A stretch of DNA of 64,000 nucleotides from Chryseobacterium sp. BLS98 (GCF_001045445.1 NZ_LFNF01000003.1:62001-126000); one strand, 5' to 3'; shown: positions 34,704-43,906, counted from the stretch's first letter. The notes: generated by a model not told the origin, from the sequence alone. Made by a program: numbers and translations.

Positions 34704-34738
34704 TTTGGGTTTCGGCGGCTTTGCCGCCGAAACCCAAA
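34704..34738. repeat. perfect 16-bp GC-rich hairpin
   Basis: TTTGGGTTTCGGCGGC and GCCGCCGAAACCCAAA are exact inverted copies around TTT. There is no T tract after it, so it need not be an intrinsic terminator; it may be a dispersed palindrome or an mRNA 3'-end stabiliser. It is the only strong structure between the VOC gene and the bpX-type operon. Confidence 0.85.
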
Positions 34739-34936
34739 CCCATCAAATATTTTCAACTTGTTTACAAGCAGATTAGTTTTTTATTAAAACCACGTTAATT
34801 ATGTGTCTAGTCTGGATAACATACAGTATAAAATAATTTGTCCTTAATTTAATTAACTTTTTTATCCATTCCACACCGGAAATGGTATTTAACTATTAAT
34901 CATTCATATAAAATTTTATTCTCTGCGAAATAGTTT

Positions 34937-34944
34937 TATTTTTG
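34937..34944 (+). promoter_or_regulatory. possible promoter -7 box of the MoxR-vWA operon
   Basis: TATTTTTG matches TAnnTTTG only 5 bases before the first ATG. If used, the mRNA would be nearly leaderless or translation would start at the in-frame ATG 35009. Confidence 0.4.
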
Positions 34945-34948
34945 TTAG

Positions 34949-35596
34949 ATGATGCAAACCGGTTCCCCATTTTTGGATACTATTTTTCTGCTGCGGAAAA
35001 GCGGCAGCATGACTGTTTTTTCAGATTTACAAAAGATATCAGCAAAAGAAGAGAATGAAGCCGGAGATTATTTTGAAGCGGAATTTGAAAAAGAAAGACT
35101 GGAGTTTTTATCTGCGGAAATCCCTTTTCATAGAGAAGCAGCAGTTTGGGGTGCCAAAGTTTTATACCACAGTACCCAGCTCTATCTTATCCGGAAAAAT
35201 ACAGCAAAAGATCTGGATAAACTGATTCCGAAGTTGAAAATACCGGCTGATACTTCTTCCATTTTATCTGCGGATTTATCATTAAGGTTTTTACCACAGA
35301 TCGCATCTTTGCTGCATAGTGCAGATTCACACGATCCGTTGATTAAGATTCTGGAAGATATTCTTACTCAGTTTCATTATTCAGCGGTTGGATATCATCT
35401 TGATTTGGAAAAAGTCAACTGGGAAAAAGAGTTGAAGAACAATACCTACCGGAAATTATATCTGGAGAGAATTGTGGAAAAGAGAGCTTATGAACTCGCC
35501 GAAATTCCCTATATTAATAAACTTTTAATGGCGGATTTCGGAATGCATAAAGATGGCTATTGGAGAGATTTAAAGATTGTTGAACATGGAGATTAA
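34949..35596 (+). CDS. first gene of the MoxR-vWA-bpX-type operon, unknown
   Basis: I do not recognise a domain with certainty. The 215-residue soluble protein is mostly helical, with segments FHREAAVWGAKVLYHSTQLYLI (about 61-82) and ERIVEKRAYELAEIPYINKLLMADFGMHKDGYWRDL near the end. Adjacent ATGs at 34949 and 34952 and an internal one at 35009 are alternative starts. Its stop overlaps the next start by 11 bases. In bpX-type ternary operons the first gene is often a small helical partner, so a role as adaptor is inference from position. Confidence 0.75.
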   Translation: MMQTGSPFLDTIFLLRKSGSMTVFSDLQKISAKEENEAGDYFEAEFEKERLEFLSAEIPFHREAAVWGAKVLYHSTQLYLIRKNTAKDLDKLIPKLKIPADTSSILSADLSLRFLPQIASLLHSADSHDPLIKILEDILTQFHYSAVGYHLDLEKVNWEKELKNNTYRKLYLERIVEKRAYELAEIPYINKLLMADFGMHKDGYWRDLKIVEHGD

Positions 35597-36302
35597 TACT
35601 GCGATTACACTCGGTTTTGTAACAGCTTCTTATTTTTTTATTTTCAGTATTCTGGCATATTATGCCCAAAAGATCATCTTTAAAAAGAAGATTAAAGAAG
35701 TTCATATGTTTATGTCATTCTCAAAACCTTTGTATTCCTATACCCTCAAAAATGATGTTGAGGTTAAATATGGTTATATACCGCTTTCCAGCTATGTCAA
35801 TGTCGATTTCGGTGATGATTTTGATTTAACCGGTCCGGAACAGAAAAAACATGAAGCAAAAATCAGGAATAATAGTGTCGCTTTTCATCTCATGACAACA
35901 GTTTTTTTCCTGGCTGTCTTTGGTATCGTGAATTTTATTCTGGGAAATAATACACTGACCATGTTCAGTGATTTGGGTACCCATACCTGGGAATTACTAT
36001 CCGGAAAACAGGATTTTTCACATTTTGTGGCATTTTTCCACGGTCAATATAATGCTTATGGGAAACATTTTTACATAGTAGCGTCTACAATGATGTATTT
36101 CATTGTGATTGCGTTACTCATGATAATTACCACCTGGTCTCCATACCTGTCATTGATCTTGTCCCTGTTTATTGTGGTGATCTATTTTTTATTGGTTTTT
36201 AAATATTTCGAATTGCCGCTGACTTTCTATATCGATCTGATGCTCTCATTGATTATTAGCGGATTTATATACTTTTTATTATTAAGATTTTTCATTAAAT
36301 AA
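35586..36302 (+). CDS. membrane protein of the MoxR-vWA operon
   Basis: From ATG 35586 the product is 238 residues; a TTG three codons upstream is less likely. Four membrane segments are visible: about 6-27 (LGFVTASYFFIFSILAYYA), 100-120 (LMTTVFFLAVFGIVNFIL), 164-192 and 205-235. A cytoplasmic or periplasmic segment of about 60 residues follows the first helix. I know no family. The gene overlaps its upstream neighbour and is 6 bases from moxR, so it probably anchors the system to the membrane. Confidence 0.8.
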   Translation: MEINTAITLGFVTASYFFIFSILAYYAQKIIFKKKIKEVHMFMSFSKPLYSYTLKNDVEVKYGYIPLSSYVNVDFGDDFDLTGPEQKKHEAKIRNNSVAFHLMTTVFFLAVFGIVNFILGNNTLTMFSDLGTHTWELLSGKQDFSHFVAFFHGQYNAYGKHFYIVASTMMYFIVIALLMIITTWSPYLSLILSLFIVVIYFLLVFKYFELPLTFYIDLMLSLIISGFIYFLLLRFFIK

Positions 36303-36308
36303 ATACTG

Positions 36309-37442
36309 ATGACTCAAAATATTACAAAACTTAATACCGTTCTCAACTACGTAAAAGATACCTTCGTAGGAAAAAATGATGTTGTGGATCTGTTGGGAAT
36401 CTGCCTGCTGGCAAAAGAGAACGCATTTCTGTACGGACCTCCCGGTACCGCAAAATCTGCCATTGTAAGAACACTGTCAAAAACAGTCAAAGACGGAAGA
36501 AACTTTGAGTATTTATTAACCCGTTTTACAGAACCGAACGAAATTTTCGGTCCTTTTGATATCCGGAAACTCAAAGAAGGAGAGCTTCTTACCAATACCG
36601 AAGGCATGATGCCGGAAGCCTCAATCATTTTCCTGGATGAAATATTCAATGCCAATTCCGCGATCCTGAATTCACTTCTGACTGCTCTGAATGAGAAAAT
36701 CTTCAAAAGAGGAAAAGAGACAAAAAAATTGCCGGCGCTTATGTTCGTGGGAGCAAGTAACGTTCTCCCGGAAGAAGAATCGCTTAACGCATTATTCGAC
36801 CGTTTTCTGGTTAGAATCAATGTAGATTATGTAAACCCTGAACTTCTTCAGCAAGTCCTTCTGGCCGGAAGGAAGCTGGAAAACGAAGCAGAAACCGATA
36901 TTCCGGAAATTTTTGCAGACGAGATCAGGGAGCTTCAAAACCTGTGTAAAACAGTAGATTTGAAGCCCATCTATGAAGTTTATTTGAATACCATCATCAG
37001 CTTAAGAAATACAGGAATTGCTATTTCAGATCGTAGAGCAGTAAAACTTCAGAACCTGATTGCTGCCAGCGCTTTAATCTGTGGAAGAAATGAAGCCGTA
37101 CTCTCCGATCTTTGGGTGCTGAAACATATCTGGGATACCGAAGAACAGATTGAAATTCTTGAAGGTATCATCAACAGGACCATTGAAAAAGACGATCATC
37201 CGAAATCTCACCCACAGGCTATGCAGAACAAAACTCCGAATCCGGAGGAAGTAATGAAAGACGTAAAAATCCTTGTGGAAAAATGGAACAGCGGAATGCT
37301 CAGCTTTGAAGAACAGAATGTGATCAAAGATAAACTGAGATACCTTCAGACCCGCTGCGACTGGATCAGGAATCCGGAGCAGAAACAGTATATACAGCAA
37401 GAAATTGAAAGTTTATGGCAGAAGATCCTTCAAAGTGTGTAA
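36309..37442 (+). CDS. MoxR-family AAA+ ATPase
   Basis: A 377-residue AAA+ ATPase. Walker A is GPPGTAKS (43-50), Walker B is IIFLDEIF (106-113), the sensor 1 region is MFVGASNVLP (about 145-154) and an arginine-finger-like ALFDRFLVRI follows near 164. The sequence TRFTEPNEIFGPFDIRKL between Walker A and B is typical of the RavA-like branch of MoxR. These ATPases act as chaperones with vWA partners, here the product of the gene at 38149. The gene overlaps its downstream neighbour by 28 bases. Confidence 0.95.
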   Translation: MTQNITKLNTVLNYVKDTFVGKNDVVDLLGICLLAKENAFLYGPPGTAKSAIVRTLSKTVKDGRNFEYLLTRFTEPNEIFGPFDIRKLKEGELLTNTEGMMPEASIIFLDEIFNANSAILNSLLTALNEKIFKRGKETKKLPALMFVGASNVLPEEESLNALFDRFLVRINVDYVNPELLQQVLLAGRKLENEAETDIPEIFADEIRELQNLCKTVDLKPIYEVYLNTIISLRNTGIAISDRRAVKLQNLIAASALICGRNEAVLSDLWVLKHIWDTEEQIEILEGIINRTIEKDDHPKSHPQAMQNKTPNPEEVMKDVKILVEKWNSGMLSFEEQNVIKDKLRYLQTRCDWIRNPEQKQYIQQEIESLWQKILQSV

Positions 37443-38158
37443 AAGAATTCCGTGCAGAAATTCCCCGTGCCGATGAAGATTTTCTCGGCTCAATAAGAGA
37501 CTGGAAAAACATCCATATTGCGGTGGATGAAGACACTATATGGCTGAAAGGTTTCACCGAAGAGCAGACCGCATCTCCGGAGATTCAGCAGCTGCCGAAT
37601 TTCATATTGTACGAACTTCGTGAAGGACTTTTGTTTAAAAAAGGAGCACTGGTTCCAGACAAAAAGATGAGAACTGCTTTGCTGTGGTCACCGATAGATA
37701 AGGCATTACGTCTTACCTTTCCGGCATCCAACCAGAATTATTTTGGAATAGATGAAAAAGCTAAGGTCAGTTTAAAGCCAGGCAGTGAAGAACATCCTGC
37801 TGTGGCATTATTAAGCATAATTTCAGAAATTAAAGAAAGCATTCCCGCCCAACCCAATTTTAAGCTTGAAAACATTGAATGGACGGTGATTAATGATAAA
37901 GCCCTGTTTCTCGGAACACCACTGTTAAGCCTGCCGGGTAAAACCTATTGGACAAGAGACGGGCACCTTCTGCCAGCAGGTTTTGAATTCGAATTTAAAA
38001 ATCTGAGTTCCCTTCTGCAGCAGCAGTATAATAAAAGTTTGGACAAATGGCTGTTATGGAATGAAGACGGAACATATCTTCCCATTAAAAAAGAAGATTT
38101 CCGGCCGCTGTCTGTAAGCTCATTCCGTCTTACTGAAAAAACAAAAGAATGGATTTAA
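37415..38158 (+). CDS. bpX-type accessory protein of the MoxR-vWA system
   Basis: The 247-residue soluble protein has no motif I can name with certainty. It is placed directly between the MoxR and vWA genes, overlapping both (28 and 10 bases). The centre contains WSPIDKALRLTFPASNQNYFG and GKTYWTRDGHLLPAGFEFE. In published surveys of MoxR-vWA-beta-propeller ternary systems, fast-evolving bpX domains occupy this slot; bpX2 is my best guess but unverified. Confidence 0.75.
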   Translation: MAEDPSKCVKEFRAEIPRADEDFLGSIRDWKNIHIAVDEDTIWLKGFTEEQTASPEIQQLPNFILYELREGLLFKKGALVPDKKMRTALLWSPIDKALRLTFPASNQNYFGIDEKAKVSLKPGSEEHPAVALLSIISEIKESIPAQPNFKLENIEWTVINDKALFLGTPLLSLPGKTYWTRDGHLLPAGFEFEFKNLSSLLQQQYNKSLDKWLLWNEDGTYLPIKKEDFRPLSVSSFRLTEKTKEWI

Positions 38159-40530
38159 ACGAATATTTCCAGTCATACGAAAACTACTTCTGGGAGTGGG
38201 AAACCGACGAGGATATCGCCGGAGATTCCGGGTACCATGATCATAACCTTATCTCGATTCCGGGTGTTGGGGCTATAGCCTACAGACCTTACGTAATGGA
38301 GATTCTGAAAGAGCTTCAGCCGCAGGGATGGCCTCCTTTCGGGGCATTGCTTATGGTGTTGTATGCAATGCAGGACGGATATACGGATTTCGCAGGACCC
38401 TTAAAACATACCGCTGATTTTCACAGTATCGGAAATTTTGATTTCACTGCAGAAAAAAGCATTGAATTTCTTGAAAAGCTTAAATCATTAAATAAAATCT
38501 ATAAACAGGGGCAAAACAGGATAGTACTCCTTCAGACCCTGTTTCAGGATTCACATAACAGACTGTCTCCCGGGAAAGCAGAAATGATCCTCACGAATTA
38601 TTACCGGAGACCCCATATGCTGGCTGCAAGTGCAGAGAAAAGATATGCAGGGCCATCAGCGATCAACAGGGATCTGAGTACACTTAACCTTTTAAATGAA
38701 AGATTTTCTACCACGCAGTCTATCGTTGATGCTATGCGGGATCATATCGATGAACCGGAGCTGGATGACGAGGTGGTGGAAGAGGAAACCACTGTAGAAA
38801 CAGATAAGGACTTCATTCAGCAACTGATCGAAGAACCTAAAACCTTTCAGGTGGGCAGCCTCATTAAAAGGATATGGAGCGGCTTGAGAATTCCTATGCG
38901 TCATTTGTCCCCCGGCGAACAGCCTATCGGGGGGATTTCTGATATGGCGAACAAAGGAGATCTGCACAGGATGCTTCTGTCTGAATTTGCCAATGAAGAT
39001 GAGGTTTTCATGAACCGTGTAGCCAATAACGAAGCTTTGTACATTCAGAGAGAAATACCGCCGGAAGAAAATATTTTTGAACGTATTATTTTAATCGATA
39101 CCTCCCTTAGAAACTGGGGAACACCAAAAGTCCTGGCATTTGCATCGGCTATTGCAATCATTAAACATCCGAAAGCCCATTCGGAATGTAAAGTTTTTGC
39201 ATTAGGACAGGCAGGCATTCCGATTTCTCTGGATAAACCGGAACATATTATTGAAAACCTTAATCAGGTAAGCCCCGTTCTGGAAGTTTCAGAAGCATTG
39301 CAAAAATTCTTCAACGAAGAACATACTGAAAAAGACCTTGAAGTGTTCTTTATTACCCATCAGGAAAACCTTGCTGATGAAAAGATCCGGAAAGTAATCC
39401 ATGAAAACAGGGACAGGCTGAAATTCCTGATTACAACAGATTCCAACGGTGAACTGAATTTCTACAAACACCATAAAGGAGCAAGAAAACATATTCAGAA
39501 AATAAAGCTTCCTTTGCAGGAATTATGGGCCAATCCGCCACAGCGGAAGCAAAAAGCTCATCAGATCAACGGTAAGAAAACAGACCTTCCACAGAATTAC
39601 CCCATCCTGTTTCCCACACCATCCAATAAAATTGCCCAGTTCTTATACGAAGGCGAATTTTATATTCTGAGTTCAAAAAAACAGCTGCTGAAGACCTATC
39701 TTTCCGATAATTATTATGACAGGCATTCTTATGACTATTATAAAACCTATCATGGCAGCGAAGTTTTGATTGAAGATATTTCGGTGAAACCGAGAGGACA
39801 GTTTGCTTTGGCCAAGAACAAACAGCAGCATTTTATTTTGTGCCAGTACCAGGCTGATAAAAAGCTGGTTTCAAAACTTAATCTGAACACCAGAGAATAT
39901 TCCGAGCAGAACGTTACCGGACTGAATATCCCCGGTTCTTATCACCTGATCTATTTCGGAAAGAATTTTTACCTTCACCAGCCTACGAATTCCTCTCTTT
40001 ATAAAATTAATCTGGAAGGAAATGTATTTGTAGAAAACATTTTCAATGATGACGACGAAATAGATAAAAATGTGGCAAAAGCAGAGATTGAAGTAGCCAA
40101 GCTGAACCGCAGCGGAATGAAGATCATCAGCAACTTCAACAGAATAGGCATTAATGAAAACAATAACCTGGTGGTTTCAGGAAATGAACTCTGCAGAATA
40201 TACGAGAACTCCCTGAACCTTTATAAGAACAGGTTTACAGTAAAGATCCTTGCAGAGCAGAATAAAAATAAATTTACATTTCAGGATGGCAGCGAGGTAA
40301 TTACGGATTCCCGCGGCATGCTTACTTTTAAAAGCAGCAATACCGGAATCCCTACATTTTATATTCCTTCCACAGAGTATGGATTTCTGGCCCTGGCGAC
40401 CCATATCGAATATGGCGGATCAGAATATTACCTTCCAAAGCAGACCCTACTAAAAGTGAGAACGATGGAAGAAATGTATACTCAGTATTTAACAGCATTT
40501 ATTGACCAGATTCTGGATTATGGAGCTTAG
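38149..40530 (+). CDS. vWA protein with predicted C-terminal beta-propeller
   Basis: A 793-residue protein. An N-terminal helical region (1-240) is followed by a conserved PGEQPIGGISDMANKGDLHRMLLSEFA stretch (255-281, shown in part) typical of vWA partners of MoxR. The vWA domain spans about 308-450; its MIDAS start reads IDTSLR (316-321), DxSxR rather than the usual DxSxS. Residues about 485-793 are beta-rich with recurring short blades (YEGEFYILSSKKQ, YFGKNFYLHQPT, EYGGSEYYLPK), as in a beta-propeller. It is the core partner of the MoxR ATPase. Confidence 0.88.
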   Translation: MDLNEYFQSYENYFWEWETDEDIAGDSGYHDHNLISIPGVGAIAYRPYVMEILKELQPQGWPPFGALLMVLYAMQDGYTDFAGPLKHTADFHSIGNFDFTAEKSIEFLEKLKSLNKIYKQGQNRIVLLQTLFQDSHNRLSPGKAEMILTNYYRRPHMLAASAEKRYAGPSAINRDLSTLNLLNERFSTTQSIVDAMRDHIDEPELDDEVVEEETTVETDKDFIQQLIEEPKTFQVGSLIKRIWSGLRIPMRHLSPGEQPIGGISDMANKGDLHRMLLSEFANEDEVFMNRVANNEALYIQREIPPEENIFERIILIDTSLRNWGTPKVLAFASAIAIIKHPKAHSECKVFALGQAGIPISLDKPEHIIENLNQVSPVLEVSEALQKFFNEEHTEKDLEVFFITHQENLADEKIRKVIHENRDRLKFLITTDSNGELNFYKHHKGARKHIQKIKLPLQELWANPPQRKQKAHQINGKKTDLPQNYPILFPTPSNKIAQFLYEGEFYILSSKKQLLKTYLSDNYYDRHSYDYYKTYHGSEVLIEDISVKPRGQFALAKNKQQHFILCQYQADKKLVSKLNLNTREYSEQNVTGLNIPGSYHLIYFGKNFYLHQPTNSSLYKINLEGNVFVENIFNDDDEIDKNVAKAEIEVAKLNRSGMKIISNFNRIGINENNNLVVSGNELCRIYENSLNLYKNRFTVKILAEQNKNKFTFQDGSEVITDSRGMLTFKSSNTGIPTFYIPSTEYGFLALATHIEYGGSEYYLPKQTLLKVRTMEEMYTQYLTAFIDQILDYGA

Positions 40531-42226
40531 AATAAAACCTTTTCCTAAAAATACTTATCCTAAAAAAGGCCTTTTGATTAAAGGTCCTTCACCCCGAATA
40601 TGGCTTCATGAAATGGAAATACTGGGAATAGATCTCAGCCGCATAAAGTCCTATGCTATTCCTTCAGGTCAGCCTAATGTCCTGTACGGATGCCTGCTGG
40701 TATTTTATGATGAAGCACCTCAGGAAATCGGGAGGAATGCATATTTCCAGTGTGTGGAAGACCAACTTTTTATCCCTGAAAATACTATATTTTACCCAAA
40801 AATTAATCCTGAAGACTGGCAGTCTGCCGGTTCACGCTTTCTGGTGATGCATCCCGAATTTGGTTTTGTAAGGCTTACGGAAGAAATAGATTGGCTTTCC
40901 TTGATACACGAACCTGAAATTTCAATCGGAAAGGTAAGAAAACCTTCAAACAGAGTAAAAATTCCACAGTATATCGAAAGCTTCACCGTCGAAATGGATG
41001 ATGAAAAAGTTTTGGAAACCCTTCAGCAGCCAAAAAGTGAAGAAGAATGGATGAAAAATCTGCCTTTTGACCTGAAAAAAGTAATGGCAGGAAACAAAAA
41101 AGAAATTGAAAAATATTTAAAATATTTAGAAAAATACCCTGACAGAGCTGTAGAACTAGGAGTCCCGCTGGATATTATGGGAACCTCCCGTGGTGACGGT
41201 TTTGGGAAATTTACCTTTGGAGATAACTGGCTGAGTTCCCTGTTCGGAGGTTCGGGAGATCGGAAAGAAACTGCAGGAAGCCGGAATTTCCGGTGGATCT
41301 TTTGGGGTGTTGTGGTGACCGCTATACTTTTCAGAATTTTCATGCCGTCGGATAAAGATAGGACCCAGAAAGAAGATTTTCTTGTTTCGTCAGGGAAAAT
41401 TATGAACGGGACGGAAAAACTTCAGGCAGATATCATTGCTTATCAATCCGGAGTAACAGATATTGACATGAAAATCGATTCCATTTACGGAAAAGAAAGG
41501 AAAAAGCTTTCGAGTGAATATACTGCTGCTGGAGCCGCTATGTCAAAAGATAAAAATGAAAGAGAGCGGTACAAAAAATCAGGAGGTAGAAACCTGGGTG
41601 AGGTTGGAAATGATATTGAAAAACTGAATACCAGGGAGCAAAACAGTAGGGATTCTCTGAAAATTGTTTATTCAAAAAGAATTACAAAACATCTTGTTCA
41701 GCAGGAGGAAACCATGAAGCGGCGGATTTCAGATTCGCTTAAACAGTACACCAAAGGAAAACCTGTGAACGGTGAGATTGTGAAATTTATTTTAAAGAAA
41801 AAGCAGGTTCTCATGGCAGATTCTCTTGGGAAGTTGTATGGAACACTTGATATAACAGAACTTCCACCGGCTCCGATTAAAGATTCAAAAATTGGAACTC
41901 TTGAGTCAGGAGAAAGCAGTGCTAAAGAGAAAACCAAGATTTCAGATATCCTGTATCTCGTGATTTTTATGTTCGGGGCTGTAGGACTCTATTCTTTTAT
42001 TTTTAGAAGGAAATCGTTAAACCTCGGTGGGGAAAATGTTCCGTTTTGGGTGAAGATAACATTGTCTGTCCTGCTGGTTTCCATGCTGGTATATCTGTTT
42101 TATCCGCTGGTAAAAATGTTTGGCTATAACTGGTTCGTATGGATTCTGGTGATCTTTGTAATCCTTCTTCTTTACCGCCTGTTCAGCGAAGACAAAACCA
42201 TTTTAAACTCTGATGACGATGAATAA
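40520..42226 (+). CDS. membrane-anchored bpX-type protein
   Basis: From ATG 40520 the product is 568 residues; the stop of the vWA gene overlaps by 11 bases. Residues 1-165 form a globular domain (MELRIKPFPKNTYPKKGLLIKGP) that resembles the bpX6-type domain, a tentative match. Helical region 170-225 (ILEKYLKYLEKYPDRAVELG) precedes a membrane helix at about 263-281. Charged, partly coiled-coil residues 290-450 follow, and three further membrane helices lie at about 470-550. It probably links the ATPase-vWA pair to the inner membrane. Confidence 0.8.
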   Translation: MELRIKPFPKNTYPKKGLLIKGPSPRIWLHEMEILGIDLSRIKSYAIPSGQPNVLYGCLLVFYDEAPQEIGRNAYFQCVEDQLFIPENTIFYPKINPEDWQSAGSRFLVMHPEFGFVRLTEEIDWLSLIHEPEISIGKVRKPSNRVKIPQYIESFTVEMDDEKVLETLQQPKSEEEWMKNLPFDLKKVMAGNKKEIEKYLKYLEKYPDRAVELGVPLDIMGTSRGDGFGKFTFGDNWLSSLFGGSGDRKETAGSRNFRWIFWGVVVTAILFRIFMPSDKDRTQKEDFLVSSGKIMNGTEKLQADIIAYQSGVTDIDMKIDSIYGKERKKLSSEYTAAGAAMSKDKNERERYKKSGGRNLGEVGNDIEKLNTREQNSRDSLKIVYSKRITKHLVQQEETMKRRISDSLKQYTKGKPVNGEIVKFILKKKQVLMADSLGKLYGTLDITELPPAPIKDSKIGTLESGESSAKEKTKISDILYLVIFMFGAVGLYSFIFRRKSLNLGGENVPFWVKITLSVLLVSMLVYLFYPLVKMFGYNWFVWILVIFVILLLYRLFSEDKTILNSDDDE

Positions 42227-43238
42227 ACAGAAATTTATAGATAAGTTCCTGATTGCATTTATGATCCTGGCAGTGTTTAAGATCATTGGCATCGCAGCAC
42301 AGCTCTTTCACGAAAGTTTTTGGAGTGTAGTGGGAACACTGGCTATTTTCCTGGTTGTGGCCTTTATTATTATGATTGTGATTACTGCTTTAAAGGATAA
42401 AGAGCGGAACAGTAAAAGTTCGGGAAGAAGAGGTTCCGGTGGCGGAAACTTTTATCTGGAAACCTCCTTATTTGACAGAATCAGAAACAAATACGAAGAG
42501 CTTGCTGAAAAATATATTGAAGAAAAAGATTATAAAAAAGCAGCGAAAGTATACATGAACCTGCTTCAGGATAATTTCCGCGGTGCAAAAACCCTGGAAA
42601 ACAGCGGTTTCTATAATGAGGCAGCAGCAGTTTATCTTAAAAAACTGAACAACAAATCAGAAGCGGCATCATGCTACGAAAAAGCAAAACAATACAAAAA
42701 AGCAATTGATCTGTACAAGGAAATGCAGCAGAAAGAGAAAGTAGGAGACCTTTATAAAGAATTGAATGATATAAAAAATGCCCGGAGCTATTATCAGATG
42801 GTTGCGGATGATTATGCAGCCAACAATCAGATGGTAAAAGCCTCATTAGTTTACAGCAAAAAAATGGAACAGCCGGAAGAAGCTCAAAAAATTCTTCTCA
42901 AAGGCTGGAACGAAGACAAAGACGCCTTCAACTGCCTGAATAATTATTTTGCTAATGTTTTTGACCTTAAAAAACTGGAAAAAGAGATTCGGAATATTTA
43001 TCAGGATACTCCGTCCTATAAAAAGGTGATCTACCTTGAAGCAATGAAGCACGAGTTTAAAAAATCCCCTGAACTTCAAGCTGTAACCCGTCATATTGCT
43101 TATGAAATTATTACAGAAAAAGTAGGTACACGTTCAGAGATCATTAATGAACTGAAGCATTTCAATCCTGATGACAGCGTAATTTTAAAGGATATTTCGA
43201 GGTTTAAAACAGGAAGAAACAGGATATTGAGAAATTAA
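42213..43238 (+). CDS. membrane-anchored TPR protein
   Basis: A 341-residue protein with two membrane helices (about 9-32 and 36-61), a Gly/Ser-rich linker with KSSGRRGSGGG (about 70-80), then TPR-like helical hairpins from about 92 to 240. The repeats show KDYKKAAKVYMNLLQ, GFYNEAAAVYLKKL, KSEAASCYEKAKQYKKAIDLYKE and NARSYYQMVADDY. It overlaps the previous gene by 14 bases and ends the operon. TPRs suggest protein contacts with the other members of this system. Confidence 0.88.
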   Translation: MTMNKQKFIDKFLIAFMILAVFKIIGIAAQLFHESFWSVVGTLAIFLVVAFIIMIVITALKDKERNSKSSGRRGSGGGNFYLETSLFDRIRNKYEELAEKYIEEKDYKKAAKVYMNLLQDNFRGAKTLENSGFYNEAAAVYLKKLNNKSEAASCYEKAKQYKKAIDLYKEMQQKEKVGDLYKELNDIKNARSYYQMVADDYAANNQMVKASLVYSKKMEQPEEAQKILLKGWNEDKDAFNCLNNYFANVFDLKKLEKEIRNIYQDTPSYKKVIYLEAMKHEFKKSPELQAVTRHIAYEIITEKVGTRSEIINELKHFNPDDSVILKDISRFKTGRNRILRN

Positions 43239-43296
43239 GATAGAAGAATTAAGAATTTAAAGATTAATTAAACACAGTTCTGTTTTACCGACAAAA

Positions 43297-43329
43297 ATAA
43301 GGTGGCTGAGGCACTCGAAGCCACCTTAT
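43297..43329 (+). terminator. hairpin after the MoxR-vWA operon
   Basis: ATAAGGTGGCT and AGCCACCTTAT form a perfect 11-base-pair hairpin with an 11-base loop, 58 bases after the TPR gene. It lacks a T tract on the plus strand, so termination is likely but not certain. Confidence 0.55.
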
Positions 43330-43351
43330 CCCCTAGCAAACAAAAGCATCA

Positions 43352-43385
43352 TTTGATTTCTCAAAAACAATTTTTCATATCTTTG
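43352..43385 (+). promoter_or_regulatory. promoter of a short transcript
   Basis: TTTG at 43352-43355 and TATCTTTG at 43378-43385 are 22 bases apart and match both boxes of the Bacteroidetes promoter. The expected start is near 43391. Confidence 0.75.
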
Positions 43386-43397
43386 CGCCAGAAAATC

Positions 43398-43526
43398 ATG
43401 ATACAACAAAGAGCACATATCAATGTAAATCTATGCGATAGCCCTTCAATAAAAGGATTATTCGGATACGAATGGATGATATGGAATGAGGCTAAATGTG
43501 CTTGCTTTGAAAATTATTTACAATAA
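43398..43526 (+). CDS. putative 42-aa peptide in a short transcription unit
   Basis: A small ORF (MIQQRAHINVNLCDSPSIKG ... ending CACFENYLQ) lies between a full promoter and a strong terminator, starting about 8 bases after the predicted transcript start. It has no leader or membrane segment. It could be a short functional peptide, a leader peptide or part of a small RNA. I know no family. It resembles in size the leader ORF at 43907 but not in sequence. Confidence 0.4.
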   Translation: MIQQRAHINVNLCDSPSIKGLFGYEWMIWNEAKCACFENYLQ

Positions 43527-43557
43527 ACCCGTAAGAATTTAAACAAAATACTGCAGA

Positions 43558-43587
43558 AACGCCTCGATAACTCGAGGCGTTTCTTGT
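43558..43587 (+). terminator. intrinsic terminator
   Basis: ACGCCTCGA and TCGAGGCGT form a perfect 9-base-pair stem with a TAAC loop, followed by TTTCTTGTGTTTT. It ends the short unit that starts at 43391. Confidence 0.85.
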
Positions 43588-43811
43588 GTTTTAGGCCATA
43601 AATTATTTAGAATGAAAAAAAATAACCATACAAACGAAATTTTTTTAATTAATAATGAACATTTAATACGATAAATAAGAGTGATAAGTAACCCGATGAG
43701 AGACAGTCATTTAGGTATTTAAGGAATCTGCAGGATATTGCGGACGGGTATTTCTTATGCTTAATTTTGAATTTAACTAATTGATTTTCAATATTTTAAT
43801 TGAGAAATAAA
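43588..43811. other. AT-rich intergenic region, nothing recognised
   Basis: About 220 AT-rich bases between the short unit and the promoter of the tRNA array. I see no ORF, hairpin or tRNA-like element. Confidence 0.5.
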
Positions 43812-43843
43812 TTTGGAGATTAAAAAAAATCACACTTACTTTG
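43812..43843 (+). promoter_or_regulatory. promoter of the tRNA-like array leader
   Basis: TTTG at 43812-43815 and TTACTTTG at 43836-43843 lie 20 bases apart. The second box differs from TAnnTTTG at one base. The expected transcript start is near 43849, about 58 bases before the leader ORF. It is the last promoter-like pair before the tRNA array. Confidence 0.6.
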
Positions 43844-43906
43844 CAACCGAAAATTGAAAGCAACAGGTTTTCAGGATTCAAAAACTTTTTAAATAACAAG
43901 AATATA

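Noticed and set aside
43302..43397. Longer version of the small ORF starting at 43302
   Set aside because: It would start inside the hairpin at 43297-43329 and upstream of the promoter at 43352; the ATG at 43398 fits the transcript.
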